Assembly (NCBI GenBank): GCA_964434105.1
Contig: CAYSTJ010000001.1
Location: 88,701-152,700, forward strand
Direction: 5' to 3'
Length of the DNA: 64,000 nt
Source of the DNA: CAYNST01 sp964434105
GTDB lineage: Bacteria; Pseudomonadota; Gammaproteobacteria; Pseudomonadales; Cellvibrionaceae
This document shows, in pieces, positions 7,878-16,988 of this stretch; the stretch's first letter is position 1; the number at the start of each line of letters is the position of its first letter. The translations under genes and the position numbers were made by a program. A model generated the notes under the pieces. That model was not told where the DNA came from and did no database searches. It saw only the letters and a list, made by a program, of their open reading frames with translations.

Positions 7878-8750
7878 ATGACAAAAGAGCAGCCCGCCGC
7901 TTTCGACTACCGCAAGGGCGCGTTGATCGCTCTGGTCGGCGTGGTGGTGTTAAGCTGGGACGCGACGTTAATCCGGCTGGCCGATGTGTCGGCCTGGGAC
8001 GCCGCCTTCTGGCGGGGCGCCTTTATCGCGTTGGCGCTGGTGGTTTTTTCACTGGCTACCCAGGCGCATCATAAGTTTTTATTGCTGGTCCGTTATCGCG
8101 GCGCGGCGTTAATAATTTGTGCACTGTTTGGCTTCAATACCTTTCTGTTTGTTCTCTCGGTCAGCTTCACCAAAATTGCCAACACGGTCATCATCCTCAG
8201 TGTCACGCCTGTGTTTGCGGGATTATTCTCGCGATTTTTGCTGGGTGAACCGATCAGAGCCCGAACCCTGTGGGTCATGCTGGTGGCGATTGTAGGCGTC
8301 GGTATTGTCGTTACCGGGTCGGTCAACCTTACCGGTAATCGCGGCGACTGGCTGGCACTATTGCTGGCGGTTTCCACTGGCTTCCTGTTTACGATGTTAC
8401 GCAAACACCCGGGTTTTCCACGTATTCCGGCAGTGGCGGTGGGGGCAGCCCTGTCTGCGCTCTGCCTGCTGCCATTCAGCTCGCCTTTGTCCGTGTCCGG
8501 TGTCAGCCTGGGGTGGCTGGCACTGATGGGACTGCTGCAAAAGCCGATCGCTTCCGTTTCCATGTTGATAGCCACCCGCTATTTACCGGCACCGCAGGTC
8601 GGCCTGTTTTTTTTGCTGGAGGCGGTACTCGCCCCACTGTGGGCCTGGTGGATCGTAAATGAAGAGCCGCAGGCGTCAACCTTTGTCGGCGGTTCGGTGG
8701 TTATCGCCGCGCTGATCATTCATTCCTGGCTTGAGATCAGGCGGCCCTGA
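7878..8750 (+). CDS. DMT-superfamily (EamA) permease
   Basis: 290-aa inner-membrane protein with about ten hydrophobic helices arranged as two EamA halves, the layout of the drug/metabolite transporter superfamily. Recognisable pieces are 'FWRGAFIALALVVF' in the first half and 'TRYLPAPQVGLFFLLEAVLAPLWAWW' in the second, the latter being the conserved helix-8/9 region of EamA exporters. The ATG at 7878 has GGCGG upstream. The substrate is unknown; relatives export amino acids or metabolites. Confidence 0.9.
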   Translation: MTKEQPAAFDYRKGALIALVGVVVLSWDATLIRLADVSAWDAAFWRGAFIALALVVFSLATQAHHKFLLLVRYRGAALIICALFGFNTFLFVLSVSFTKIANTVIILSVTPVFAGLFSRFLLGEPIRARTLWVMLVAIVGVGIVVTGSVNLTGNRGDWLALLLAVSTGFLFTMLRKHPGFPRIPAVAVGAALSALCLLPFSSPLSVSGVSLGWLALMGLLQKPIASVSMLIATRYLPAPQVGLFFLLEAVLAPLWAWWIVNEEPQASTFVGGSVVIAALIIHSWLEIRRP

Positions 8751-8839
8751 TCACCGTCGCAAAAGTACAGTCGTGCTCGACAGCAGGTTGGTGCCGGATT
8801 TGCTACGCAGCATCACAGTCCTAAATACGGGAGTTGGAG

Positions 8840-9370
8840 ATGAACATTCCCATGATGGAAGAGCACAAGACCGGCAAGGTGAGCGGAGAATTCGAAGACC
8901 GTCGCAGCGCAGAGATGGCGAGGGCGGCGCTGGTCGAACGTGCCAACCTGAGTGAAGCCGATATCCGTCTTATTGCACCGCATGACCCCGCGTTTTCGGC
9001 CAAAATCGAACCGGAAAGTCACGGCATCGCACGTACCATGCTGAAAACCCATTATGTGCTGGGCGTGGCCGGATTGGTGATCGGGTTAATCGTATCCGGA
9101 CTGCTGGTGTTGTTTGGCCCCCGACTGACAGCGTCCAGCCCGGTTATGACGTTTATCGCCATCACCACCATCAGTACTTTCTCGGCCCTGTTGTGGGCCG
9201 GGTTTCTGGCGCTGCGTCCGGATCATGACCCGCTGATTATGCGGGCAGGGCACTCAGCGCGAACCGGTCGCTGGACAGTAGTGGTACACACAGGCAACGA
9301 AGGCGACATGAACGAAGCGCGTCGAATTCTGGAAACATCGTCCGCGCACAGTCACCATACCCTAACCTGA
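8840..9370 (+). CDS. Two-helix membrane protein, unknown function
   Basis: About 176 aa. A soluble N-terminal part (to about residue 70) has an acidic start and 'DRRSAEMARAALVE', a pattern suggesting an SPOR-like or ferredoxin-like alpha/beta unit. Two membrane helices follow (about 72-96 and 106-128), then a short C-terminal soluble part with 'RTGRWTVVVHTGNEGDMNEARRIL'. I place the start at the ATG 8840 because GGGAG stands 6 nt upstream. It ends 10 bp before the large SDR-VKOR fusion, so the two are probably one operon and may act together in the membrane. Confidence 0.7.
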   Translation: MNIPMMEEHKTGKVSGEFEDRRSAEMARAALVERANLSEADIRLIAPHDPAFSAKIEPESHGIARTMLKTHYVLGVAGLVIGLIVSGLLVLFGPRLTASSPVMTFIAITTISTFSALLWAGFLALRPDHDPLIMRAGHSARTGRWTVVVHTGNEGDMNEARRILETSSAHSHHTLT

Positions 9371-9380
9371 GCGAGGCAAC

Positions 9381-11921
9381 ATGTTGGAGCGACAGGCGTC
9401 GAAAGCGCACCGGCAAGCGGTTCTGATCACCGGCGCCGCAGGTAATCTTGGTTCGGCGCTGGCCGGGCGCCTGCGCAGCGAATTTGAGGTAATTCCCTGC
9501 GACCGTCCGCAAAGCGCCGGTGAAGGCATAATTGCGATGGATATCACCGACGCCGAATCTATCGACGCGGCACTGGCACACGTGGCCGCGCAATACGGTA
9601 AACGGATTGCGGCAGTCGTGCATCTGGCCGCCTATTTTGATTTTACCGGGGAAGCTTCGCCGCTCTACACCAGGATCAATGAAAACGGAACCCGGGATTT
9701 GCTGAAGGCGCTTAACCGTCACCTGGAGGTTGAACGATTTATTTATGCCAGTACCATGCTGGTCCACGAACCGGTTGAACCGGGCCAACGATTGACCGAA
9801 GCGACGCCCTTGTCGCCGAAATGGGCGTACCCACAATCAAAACTGAAAACTGAAAAAATCATTGAAGAACATCACGGACAGATACCTGTCACCATTTTAA
9901 GGCTGGCCGGGGTGTACGACCGCGATAGCTGCGTCCCCACGTTGGCGCATCAGATTGCCCGTATCCACCAGCGCGCCCTCCAGGGGCACCTCTATGCCGG
10001 AGATCAGGACGCGGGTCAGGCGTTTATCCATAACGACGATATGCTTGATGCATTCGTCCGGGCAATTGAGAGGCGCGGTCGGCCTTCACCCTATGACGTT
10101 TATCTGGCGGGTGAACGCGATGTAATGAGCTATGGTGAACTGCAGGATTGTCTGGGCAAGCTAATCCATGGTGAAGAGACATGGGCGACGATCACCGTCC
10201 CCGCACCCATTGCCAAAGTTGGTGCCTGGGTGCAGGAGAAAGCCGAGCCACTGATTCCCGATCAGATCGACCACGGCGAAGAACCCTTTATCAAGCCGTT
10301 TATGGTGGATATGGCGTCTGACCATTACGCGCTCGACACGTCCAGAATTGAGCGCGATCTTGGCTGGCATGCGACGCACGCCCTACGTGAGGAATTACCC
10401 CGGATTATCGATCGGTTCAAACAGGACCCGAAAGCCTGGTATAGCCGAAACGGGATTCCCGCTCCCAGTTGGCTGGAGTCCGCTGTCGAAAAACGCAGAA
10501 ACCCGGAAACGCTGCGGGAACAATACGAAACGGATTATCGCCGCGTCCACAGTCAGACACTCTGGGCACCCTGTTTTAATCTGGTGCTGGCAATATGGCT
10601 GATGCTGTCACCGGCATCATTCGGGTATCAGGATCAGCCACTCGCATTGAGCGACATGCTATCCGGTGGCCTCCTGTTTGTATTTGCACTGTTTTCGCTA
10701 TCGCCGAAACCCGGATGGCGAATGGCCCGCTGGGGAGCGGCGACAGTGGGCGTCTGGTTGACCTTCGCGCCCCTGGTGTTCTGGACATCGTCCGCCGCGG
10801 GCTACCTCAATAGCACGCTGGTCGGGTTTTTGGTGATGATGCTGGCGCTGGCGGTACGACCTTTTCCATCGCTGTCACCCGCAGCAGACCGTACGGGTCC
10901 GGATGTGCCGCCGGGGTGGGACTATTCACCGTCTGACTGGATGCAGCGCGTCCCAATTATCGCATTGGCGTTTCTCGGCTTCTTTCTGTCACGTTATATG
11001 GCGGCGTACCAGTTGGGACATATTGACGGCGTGTGGGACCCGTTCTTTACCCCGGGCGCAATCGAAGGTGACGGAAAAAACGGAACCGAAGAAATTATTA
11101 CATCCAGTCTTTCGGAAGCCTGGCCGGTACCCGATGCCGGCTTGGGGGCTACCGTTTATTTGCTGGAGGTCGTGACCGGAATGATCGGTTCGCGCCGTCG
11201 ATGGCGCACCATGCCCTGGCTGGTTCTGCTGTTCGGCTTTCTGATTGTGCCGCTCGGCGTCGTATCGATTACCTTCATTATTATTCAACCGATCATGCTC
11301 GGTACATGGTGTACCCTGTGCCTGATCGGCGCTGGCGCGATGCTGCTGCAAATTCCGTATTCCTTCGATGAAATTCTTGCCACCTTACAGTTTCTCAAAC
11401 GTCGCGCCAAAGCCGGGAGACCATGGCTGATAATTTTCTTCACCGGCGACACGGACGACAACTACCGCTGCGAATACCCGGCTGATGACTTTACGCGCTC
11501 GCCCGGGCAGATCATCAGGGACATGCTGGGCGGCGGCGTGGAGTTTCGCTGGCCTTTGGTATTGTCCGTGATCATCGGCGGCTGGTTGATGACAACGCGC
11601 CTGACAATCGGTTCGGAAGGGAGTATGGCCAATGCCGACCACCTGATCGGCGCGCTGGTGATCACCGTTGCCATCGCATCGTTTGCCGAAGTCGCACGAC
11701 CATTGCGCTTTCTGAATATACCGCTGGGGGCGGCATTGCTGGTAACGCCGTTCCTCTTTTCGCCTGGGGCAGTGGCTTTTGTGTCCAGCTATATGGCGGG
11801 CATCGCGTTAATTGTATTGAGCCTGCCCGGCGGAAAGGTTACTCACCATTATGGGTCGTGGGATCGGGTAATTAATCCACGAAGATTTGCAAAGTTTGCA
11901 CGTGGCGCAGTAGACGGTTAG
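9381..11921 (+). CDS. SDR/epimerase-membrane-VKOR fusion protein
   Basis: 846-aa multidomain membrane protein. Residues 1 to about 350 form an extended SDR (NAD-dependent epimerase/dehydratase) with 'LITGAAGNLGSAL' as cofactor loop, 'VVHLAAYFDF' and 'YASTM', and a YPQSK motif for the catalytic Tyr/Lys. About 395-490 is a hydrophobic block of helices containing 'WLMLSPA', similar to SPW-type repeats. About 515-670 is a vitamin-K-epoxide-reductase-like helical bundle with the redox motif CTLC (Cys644, Cys647) at the end of a helix, as in VKOR-family quinone-coupled disulfide generators. Further helices (about 700-830) resemble another SPW-like block. It is co-oriented with the membrane gene 10 bp upstream. 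The domain names are from motif recognition; partners and substrate are unknown. Confidence 0.75.
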   Translation: MLERQASKAHRQAVLITGAAGNLGSALAGRLRSEFEVIPCDRPQSAGEGIIAMDITDAESIDAALAHVAAQYGKRIAAVVHLAAYFDFTGEASPLYTRINENGTRDLLKALNRHLEVERFIYASTMLVHEPVEPGQRLTEATPLSPKWAYPQSKLKTEKIIEEHHGQIPVTILRLAGVYDRDSCVPTLAHQIARIHQRALQGHLYAGDQDAGQAFIHNDDMLDAFVRAIERRGRPSPYDVYLAGERDVMSYGELQDCLGKLIHGEETWATITVPAPIAKVGAWVQEKAEPLIPDQIDHGEEPFIKPFMVDMASDHYALDTSRIERDLGWHATHALREELPRIIDRFKQDPKAWYSRNGIPAPSWLESAVEKRRNPETLREQYETDYRRVHSQTLWAPCFNLVLAIWLMLSPASFGYQDQPLALSDMLSGGLLFVFALFSLSPKPGWRMARWGAATVGVWLTFAPLVFWTSSAAGYLNSTLVGFLVMMLALAVRPFPSLSPAADRTGPDVPPGWDYSPSDWMQRVPIIALAFLGFFLSRYMAAYQLGHIDGVWDPFFTPGAIEGDGKNGTEEIITSSLSEAWPVPDAGLGATVYLLEVVTGMIGSRRRWRTMPWLVLLFGFLIVPLGVVSITFIIIQPIMLGTWCTLCLIGAGAMLLQIPYSFDEILATLQFLKRRAKAGRPWLIIFFTGDTDDNYRCEYPADDFTRSPGQIIRDMLGGGVEFRWPLVLSVIIGGWLMTTRLTIGSEGSMANADHLIGALVITVAIASFAEVARPLRFLNIPLGAALLVTPFLFSPGAVAFVSSYMAGIALIVLSLPGGKVTHHYGSWDRVINPRRFAKFARGAVDG

Positions 11922-12090
11922 GTGTCGCGAGGGTACGGTGAATCCCGGCGTTGATATTCCTTCCTTTTTATTCGAATCCGATCTGGTTCGGGAATTGCAT
12001 TGGCCATTGTGCGCCCGTGGGTGCCGCGTGGCGCGGTTGCAATTGGATAGGTAACAGCAGGTTAACGGACGATAATTCGTCACGATGCAG

Positions 12091-12125
12091 CCATGGGGCA
12101 AATCGGGGCGTGAGCTGAATAGTTA
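12091..12125. mobile_element. Solo right end of the MITE family
   Basis: The stretch CATGGGGCAAATCGGGGCG followed by TGAGCTGAATAGTTA matches the last 35 bp of the full-length elements. No matching left end or 8-bp duplication could be found upstream, so this is a truncated copy. It lies just before the Spy-like gene and may lie in its promoter region. Confidence 0.75.
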
Positions 12126-12156
12126 ACAATAATTTTACCAAACTGAGGAGAATACT

Positions 12157-12525
12157 ATGTTGCAGACCAAAATCGCGTTGACCTCGGCCCTGGCCCTGAT
12201 TATGTCGTCAGGCATCGCTATGGCCGGTGATTACACGGAAAAAGATAAAGTGGGTACAATGGCCGACAAGGCACACAACAACGTGGCAATGCAAAGTTCG
12301 CGCATCAAAGCTGATTGGGTTGATGCACTGGATATCCAGGACGAAGATAAAGCGGACAAGATTCGCGAAGTTCAGGCCAGCTATTGGTCCGACAAAGAGG
12401 ATCTGACCAAGGAAATGGCAGAGATTGAAGAGAAGAAAAACGAACAGCTCCAGGACCTGCTGTCAGAAGATCAACTGGAAAAGCTTCAGATCATGGAGCG
12501 GGGGCATACAGGAAGGGAGCTATAG
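12157..12525 (+). CDS. Spy/CpxP-like small periplasmic protein
   Basis: 122-aa protein with a clear cleavable signal peptide (Ala/Ser-rich core ending 'SGIAMA'), giving a mature part of about 98 aa. The mature protein is very rich in charged residues and helical, with 'LSEDQLEKLQ' near the end. That recalls the LTxxQ motif of Spy/CpxP-type periplasmic chaperones, though overall similarity is weak. The ATG follows a GAGGAG box. It lies between two copies of the mobile repeat and upstream of a small lipoprotein, which suggests an envelope-stress gene pair. Confidence 0.65.
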   Translation: MLQTKIALTSALALIMSSGIAMAGDYTEKDKVGTMADKAHNNVAMQSSRIKADWVDALDIQDEDKADKIREVQASYWSDKEDLTKEMAEIEEKKNEQLQDLLSEDQLEKLQIMERGHTGREL

Positions 12526-12564
12526 TTATTGCATTTCGAAATATGACTTCTGAAAAAGTAAATG

Positions 12565-12774
12565 GTAACTATTCAGTTCGTGTCGTAACGGTTCAGATTG
12601 CGTCCAGATTTGGTCAGCGCACGGCGAAACAGGTGAGTTTACGCGTGTAGTACGCCGCGCGCCCTCCGGGCCGCCTGGGCAGACGTTCAAACCTGTTCCG
12701 GAAGGATTGTGACCATTTTTTAAACGCCGCTTTATTGAAGGTTAAGGGCCAAGTCGGGCGAGCTGAATAGTTAC
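12565..12774 (+). mobile_element. MITE copy (210 bp), 8-bp target duplication 7/8
   Basis: Non-coding element with ends GTAACTATTCAGT and GCTGAATAGTTAC. Flanks are AGTAAATG on the left and AATAAATG on the right, an 8-bp duplication with one mismatch. The interior contains the family core: a second GTAACGGTTCAG, a CCAGATTTGGTCAG stretch, a GC-rich segment and the ACCTGTTCCGG region. It separates the Spy-like gene from the entericidin-like gene, so any promoter of the latter must lie in or at the end of the element. Confidence 0.9.
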
Positions 12775-12807
12775 AATAAATGAATCTTATGAAACCTGGA
12801 GTGTGAC

Positions 12808-12942
12808 ATGAAAAATTATTTGACAAAAATGTTCTTGATCGCGAGCTTTGGCTTGTTTCTGACAGCATGCGAAACTATGGAAGGATTTGGCCGGGATGTT
12901 GAAAAGACCGGCGAGAAAATCGAGGAATCCGCAGACCGGTAA
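12808..12942 (+). CDS. Entericidin-like small lipoprotein
   Basis: 44-aa predicted lipoprotein. A basic start (MKNYLTK) and hydrophobic core lead to a lipobox-like 'FLTAC'. A short mature peptide follows, beginning CETMEGFGRDVEKTGEKIEE, whose pattern (C-x-T-x-x-G-x-G-x-D-x-x-x-x-G) is that of the EcnA/EcnB entericidin family. A GGAG box sits 6 nt upstream of the ATG. The family's founding members are an antidote/toxin pair linked to stationary-phase lysis, but most relatives are single genes of unknown role. Only one copy is seen here. Its start lies 33 bp after the end of a mobile element. Confidence 0.85.
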   Translation: MKNYLTKMFLIASFGLFLTACETMEGFGRDVEKTGEKIEESADR

Positions 12943-13090
12943 CGGCTAAAGGAGCGAAACCAGGAACACAGGGCGGCGTATTCTCAATCGTTCGGTAAAG
13001 GAATAGCTGCGCCCTGTGCTTGATCAGGTTGCTTAAGGTATTCGTTGTTAAACGGATTGAATACACCAAAAATTGAGTTGCGAGGGAACC

Positions 13091-13840
13091 TTGTCCAGCC
13101 ACAAGATCCGAATTCTGACAGTAAACATGCATAAAGGTTTCGACACGTTTAACCGCCGATTCGTTCTGCATGAATTGAGAGACGCGTTGCGGGAAACCCA
13201 GGCGGATATTATTTTCCTGCAGGAAGTGCTTGGCGAGCATCGGAAATGGTCGGTAACCTACGAACCACATTGGCCGACAATGCCGCAGTATGAGTTCCTC
13301 GCCGACAGCTTTATGCCGTTCCACGCTTACGGCAAAAACGCGATCTATACGGAAGGACACCACGGCAACGCTTTACTGAGTCGCTTCCACATAACGGATT
13401 GGCGCAACCTGGATATCTCCCTTAACGGGATTGAAAAACGGGGTCTGTTGCACTGTACGCTGGATACAGGCGTCGAGGGTATTCAGGTTCATACTATCTG
13501 CGTGCACCTGAGCCTCAAGGAGGCACATCGCCAGCAACAGCTCCAGTCATTGCGGAAAATGGTGAGCGAAATACCGGAAAATATGCCGCTGATTATTGCG
13601 GGTGATTTTAACGATTGGCGATTAAAGGCGCAGCCGATACTGCGCGAACTGGGCATGATCGAAGCCTGCACCGAATGTGAAGGCAAACCCGCCAAAACAT
13701 TTCCCGCGATGAGACCGATTTTACGTCTGGACAGGATCTACCTGCGGGGTTTCAGCCAGACCGAATTTCAGCGGGCACCTGTCAGCCCCTGGAATAAGCT
13801 GTCGGATCATCGGCCATTGCTTGCAGAGTTACAGCTCTAG
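13091..13840 (+). CDS. Endonuclease/exonuclease/phosphatase protein (YbhP-like)
   Basis: 249-aa member of the EEP fold (metal-dependent phosphodiesterases). Motifs seen are 'LTVNMHKGFD', 'IIFLQEVLG', the catalytic 'IIAGDFNDWR', and 'SDHRPLLAEL' at the C-terminus. I choose the TTG at 13091, which has GAGGGA 6 nt upstream; a TTG at 13073 is possible. It is followed 8 bp later by a ClsB-type cardiolipin synthase and then a YbhN-type protein, the same order as ybhP-ybhO-ybhN of Escherichia coli, which argues for a role in phospholipid metabolism rather than DNA. Confidence 0.87.
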   Translation: MSSHKIRILTVNMHKGFDTFNRRFVLHELRDALRETQADIIFLQEVLGEHRKWSVTYEPHWPTMPQYEFLADSFMPFHAYGKNAIYTEGHHGNALLSRFHITDWRNLDISLNGIEKRGLLHCTLDTGVEGIQVHTICVHLSLKEAHRQQQLQSLRKMVSEIPENMPLIIAGDFNDWRLKAQPILRELGMIEACTECEGKPAKTFPAMRPILRLDRIYLRGFSQTEFQRAPVSPWNKLSDHRPLLAELQL

Positions 13841-13848
13841 GAGTCATT

Positions 13849-15162
13849 ATGTTCGGCTATAAAGGGGGCAAGAGCTATATCCCGGGAAATCAGATACGCC
13901 TGCTGCGCAATGGCGACGAGTTTTTCCCCCAGCTGGTAAGAAGAATTCGTAACGCCCGCCACGAAATCTACCTCGAAACTTTTATACTCGAAGACGATCG
14001 CGTTGGCCGCCTGTTGCAGAAAGCACTGGTTGGCGCTGCTCGTCGCGGCGTCTGGATCAGTATTACGGCGGATAGCTACGGCAGTTTTTTTCTGCCGGAG
14101 GCGTTTATTGAAGCGCTGACAGACGCCGGTGTGGTATTCCAGATTTTCGATCCCCAGCCGGGCTGGGTAAAATGGCGTCCAAAAGTCTTTCGGCGGTTGC
14201 ACCGCAAATTGGCGGTTATCGATGGCCAGTACGCTTTTATCGGCGGAATAAATTTGTCATACGAGCATGTGCTGGTCAGCAGTGATAAGGCAAAAAAGGA
14301 TTTTGCTGCGGAAATCCAGGGGCCCGTGGTAAAAAATATTCGGGAGCTGTGCAAAAGTAACGTACCGGTCGCGAGCAATATGCGGCTCGGTGCGGATTTT
14401 TCGCGGGTTCATGCCAGTGAACCCGTTGGCGAGACGGCCATTTCCATCGTCGGGCGGGATAACAGTCGACACCGAACCGAAATTGAGAAGGCCTACCTGG
14501 CCGGCATCCGGAATGCCCGGCATAAAATTACTATCGCCAACGCCTATTTTTTTCCTGGGTACCGATTGATGCGCGCATTGCGCAAGGCGGCACGTCGCGG
14601 TGTCGAGGTAAGGCTGGTGCTCCAGGGCAACCCGGATATTCCATTTGCACTTAAGGCGGCGCGGTGTTTGTATCAAAAGCTGACCACCTGCAAAATCAAG
14701 GTGTACGAGTATACAGAACGGCCACTGCATGCCAAGGTCGCGACCATTGACGATACCTGGTCCACCATCGGGTCCAGCAATCTGGATCCGTGGAGCCTGT
14801 CATTCAATCTGGAAGCGAATATTTTTGTGGAAGATGCTGCCTTTAACCAGGCGCTGACTGCCGAGATCGACCAGCTCATTGAACAAAGCCGTCTGATTGA
14901 GCAGGATTGGGTTCAGCGAAAGTCCGGTTGGTTTCTGCTCAAGGGCACACTGACTTACCACCTGTTAAGGAGCCTGCCAAACCTTATACAATGGATTCCA
15001 GAAAGCAAACTGCGAATTCGGCAGATAAAGGCCCGCCAGAAAATCGGGAGAACCAAAGGGACCAAAGTCCGACGGGAGGATCCGCAGGTCGACGCAAACA
15101 GTGCGCATGACAGCGAAAAACCCGTCGTCCACAAGCCGCATAATTCCGCCAGTGGAGCGTGA
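13849..15162 (+). CDS. clsB: Cardiolipin synthase B (ClsB, YbhO-like)
   Basis: 437-aa phospholipase-D superfamily enzyme that joins phospholipids to form cardiolipin or related lipids. Two HKD motifs are present: His118 in 'HRKLAVIDGQYAFIGG' and His294 in 'HAKVATIDDTWSTIGSSN'. There is no N-terminal transmembrane pair, as in ClsB as opposed to ClsA. The C-terminal 50 residues are very basic and Ser-rich and extend beyond the usual family length. Its stop lies one base before the next start. It is the middle gene of a ybhP-clsB-ybhN-like operon. Confidence 0.92.
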   Translation: MFGYKGGKSYIPGNQIRLLRNGDEFFPQLVRRIRNARHEIYLETFILEDDRVGRLLQKALVGAARRGVWISITADSYGSFFLPEAFIEALTDAGVVFQIFDPQPGWVKWRPKVFRRLHRKLAVIDGQYAFIGGINLSYEHVLVSSDKAKKDFAAEIQGPVVKNIRELCKSNVPVASNMRLGADFSRVHASEPVGETAISIVGRDNSRHRTEIEKAYLAGIRNARHKITIANAYFFPGYRLMRALRKAARRGVEVRLVLQGNPDIPFALKAARCLYQKLTTCKIKVYEYTERPLHAKVATIDDTWSTIGSSNLDPWSLSFNLEANIFVEDAAFNQALTAEIDQLIEQSRLIEQDWVQRKSGWFLLKGTLTYHLLRSLPNLIQWIPESKLRIRQIKARQKIGRTKGTKVRREDPQVDANSAHDSEKPVVHKPHNSASGA

Positions 15163-15163
15163 T

Positions 15164-16159
15164 ATGGAAATGGCCGTGAGCCTTCGAAGCCGGATTGGCG
15201 GATTTTTTCATCATCTGAAAGCTTGGTTCAAAAACCCCAAGGTGAAGAAATCACTGACCTTTCTTTTCTTTATTGCGGTGGCCTGGATCCTGATTGATAA
15301 AGGCCGCGAGCTGGAATGGGATCAAATTTACGGCGCCCTGCGGGAAACCTCGGTTGTATCACTCGTGATCGGCGTCGTGCTGGCGCTGCTCAGCTATTCG
15401 GCCTACGCCGTCTATGACGTGATCGGTCGCCATCTGTTCAACATAAAAGTCAGCCGGTTTGGAGCCTGGGCGGCAGCATGGATCAGTTTTGCCTGCAACC
15501 TTAACCTGGGCGCGATTATCGGCAGCGTAGCATTTCGTTACCGGCTGTATTCACGGCTCGGCGTCCAGGCGAGTGATGTGACCCGCATCCTCGGCACCAC
15601 CGTAGTCAGTAACTGGTTGGGATATTGCCTGCTGGCCGGTCTATTGTTTATTTTCGGAGCGATAGCGATACCGGGTGACTGGGCGGTAGGTCGAATCGGG
15701 TTCCGGGTTATCGGCATTGCGCTGGTGGCAGTCGTGGTCGTGTACTGGTATTTTTGTATTGTTTCAGACCGGACTGAGCTGCAGATCCGCGGCCAGGTGA
15801 TTTATTTGCCCAAGCCCCCGATTGTGGCACTGCAATTTCTGGTCAGCACGGTTCACTGGTCGCTGATGGCCGGCGTCATCTACCAGTTTATGCCGCCGGA
15901 CATTGGTTATTTTACGGTTTTCGCCGTGTTACTGGTCAGTGGTATCGCCGGTGCGGTCTCGCATATCCCGGGTGGGCTTGGTGTCCTCGAAGCGGTGTTT
16001 GTCGCGCTGTTGAGCGGGCAGGCGGACAAAAATACCTTGCTGGCGGCCATTCTGGCCTATCGCTGCGCGTATTACCTGATTCCGCTGTCGGTGGCCTTGC
16101 CGGCTTACCTGCTCTTTGAAAGCACCGCTAAAAACCTGGCCCGTCAGGCGACTGCCTGA
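15164..16159 (+). CDS. YbhN-like lysylphosphatidylglycerol synthase TM-domain protein
   Basis: 331-aa polytopic membrane protein (about eight helices) of the UPF0104/LPG synthase transmembrane family. It shows 'NLNLGAIIGSVAFRYRLYSRLG' and 'GIAGAVSHIPGGLGVLEAVFVALL', which are characteristic of that family. It lacks the aminoacyl-transferase domain of MprF, so it is not itself a lysyl-PG synthase. The ATG at 15164 follows TGGAG and comes one base after the clsB stop, so translation is probably coupled. The context suggests a part in lipid handling. Confidence 0.88.
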   Translation: MEMAVSLRSRIGGFFHHLKAWFKNPKVKKSLTFLFFIAVAWILIDKGRELEWDQIYGALRETSVVSLVIGVVLALLSYSAYAVYDVIGRHLFNIKVSRFGAWAAAWISFACNLNLGAIIGSVAFRYRLYSRLGVQASDVTRILGTTVVSNWLGYCLLAGLLFIFGAIAIPGDWAVGRIGFRVIGIALVAVVVVYWYFCIVSDRTELQIRGQVIYLPKPPIVALQFLVSTVHWSLMAGVIYQFMPPDIGYFTVFAVLLVSGIAGAVSHIPGGLGVLEAVFVALLSGQADKNTLLAAILAYRCAYYLIPLSVALPAYLLFESTAKNLARQATA

Positions 16160-16275
16160 ACGGGCCCGGATGCAAGCCGGTAATAACGTCGGCATTTCTG
16201 TTGGAGGCCCGCGTCTGTTGAGCTTTCATCGACGCGTCGTCGGCGTCGCTTTGCTCAGGTAGCGGGACGCGGCGG

Positions 16276-16785
16276 TCAAACGTTGTTGTCGCGGGTTTCC
16301 TTGTCAACAGCTTTCTTGACTGTTGTGCGAATTTCCTGTTCCTGTTTCATTTTAAAAAAGCTCAGGAAACGAAAGATAATAAAATTGACGAATGACAGAA
16401 GGATAGCAATTTCATAGCGACCGTACGCGACAGACACGCCAATAGCCCCGGTATTCCAGATCCCCGCCGCGGTCGCTGTACCGCCCACCCTGCCTGAGTG
16501 CTTAACGATTGCGCCGCCACCGATAAAGCCGATGCCGGTGACTATCCCATACATGACCCGAGCCTCCGCTTCATCGGTGCCATATACGCTGCGGGCAACC
16601 AGCATAAACGCACAGGATGCGACCGCGACCAGAGGGAATGTTCGGAGACCCGCGCCGCCGGCAGTACCGGCTTCACGGTTGAACGCAAGGGGCAGCGCCA
16701 GTATAAGCGCGATGGTCAGTTGATAGAAGTGATAGAGGATCAGCCGGAAATCGAGGTTGAGATTCAACAGTGTAACTGGGTCCAT
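16276..16785 (-). CDS. MgtC/SapB-family membrane protein
   Basis: 169-aa inner-membrane protein with about four to five helices. It carries the typical MgtC/SapB motifs 'LALPLAFNREAG..AGLRTFPLVAVASC', 'GIVTGIGFIGGGAIVK' and 'GTATAAGIWNTGAIGVSVAYG'. It has only a short tail after the membrane domain, so it lacks the ACT-like C-terminal domain of Salmonella MgtC. Relatives are implicated in Mg2+ limitation or acid tolerance, but the function of this subgroup is unproven. It is transcribed convergently to the ybhPON-like operon. Confidence 0.9.
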   Translation of the reverse strand: MDPVTLLNLNLDFRLILYHFYQLTIALILALPLAFNREAGTAGGAGLRTFPLVAVASCAFMLVARSVYGTDEAEARVMYGIVTGIGFIGGGAIVKHSGRVGGTATAAGIWNTGAIGVSVAYGRYEIAILLSFVNFIIFRFLSFFKMKQEQEIRTTVKKAVDKETRDNNV

Positions 16786-16988
16786 AACCGCAGGTTCTCA
16801 GCATTTGCCCGAACAACAGAATGAGATTGACGGTAGACCGTCGGCGTCGATTCCCGTGGTACGCGCCCGTGAGCCAATCAGGCTTCCTGCGACCAAAAAT
16901 ACACTGCAGGAGCAAACCGTTGCCAAATAGTAACGGTGATGTGGATGCGATTTCTGCCGCGCACTCGCATCGTCCGGGGGCCTTTCCG

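Noticed and set aside
12600..12870. Reverse frame across the MITE and the small lipoprotein
   Set aside because: It runs through the mobile element and antisense to the entericidin-like gene, which has clear lipoprotein features and a ribosome site.
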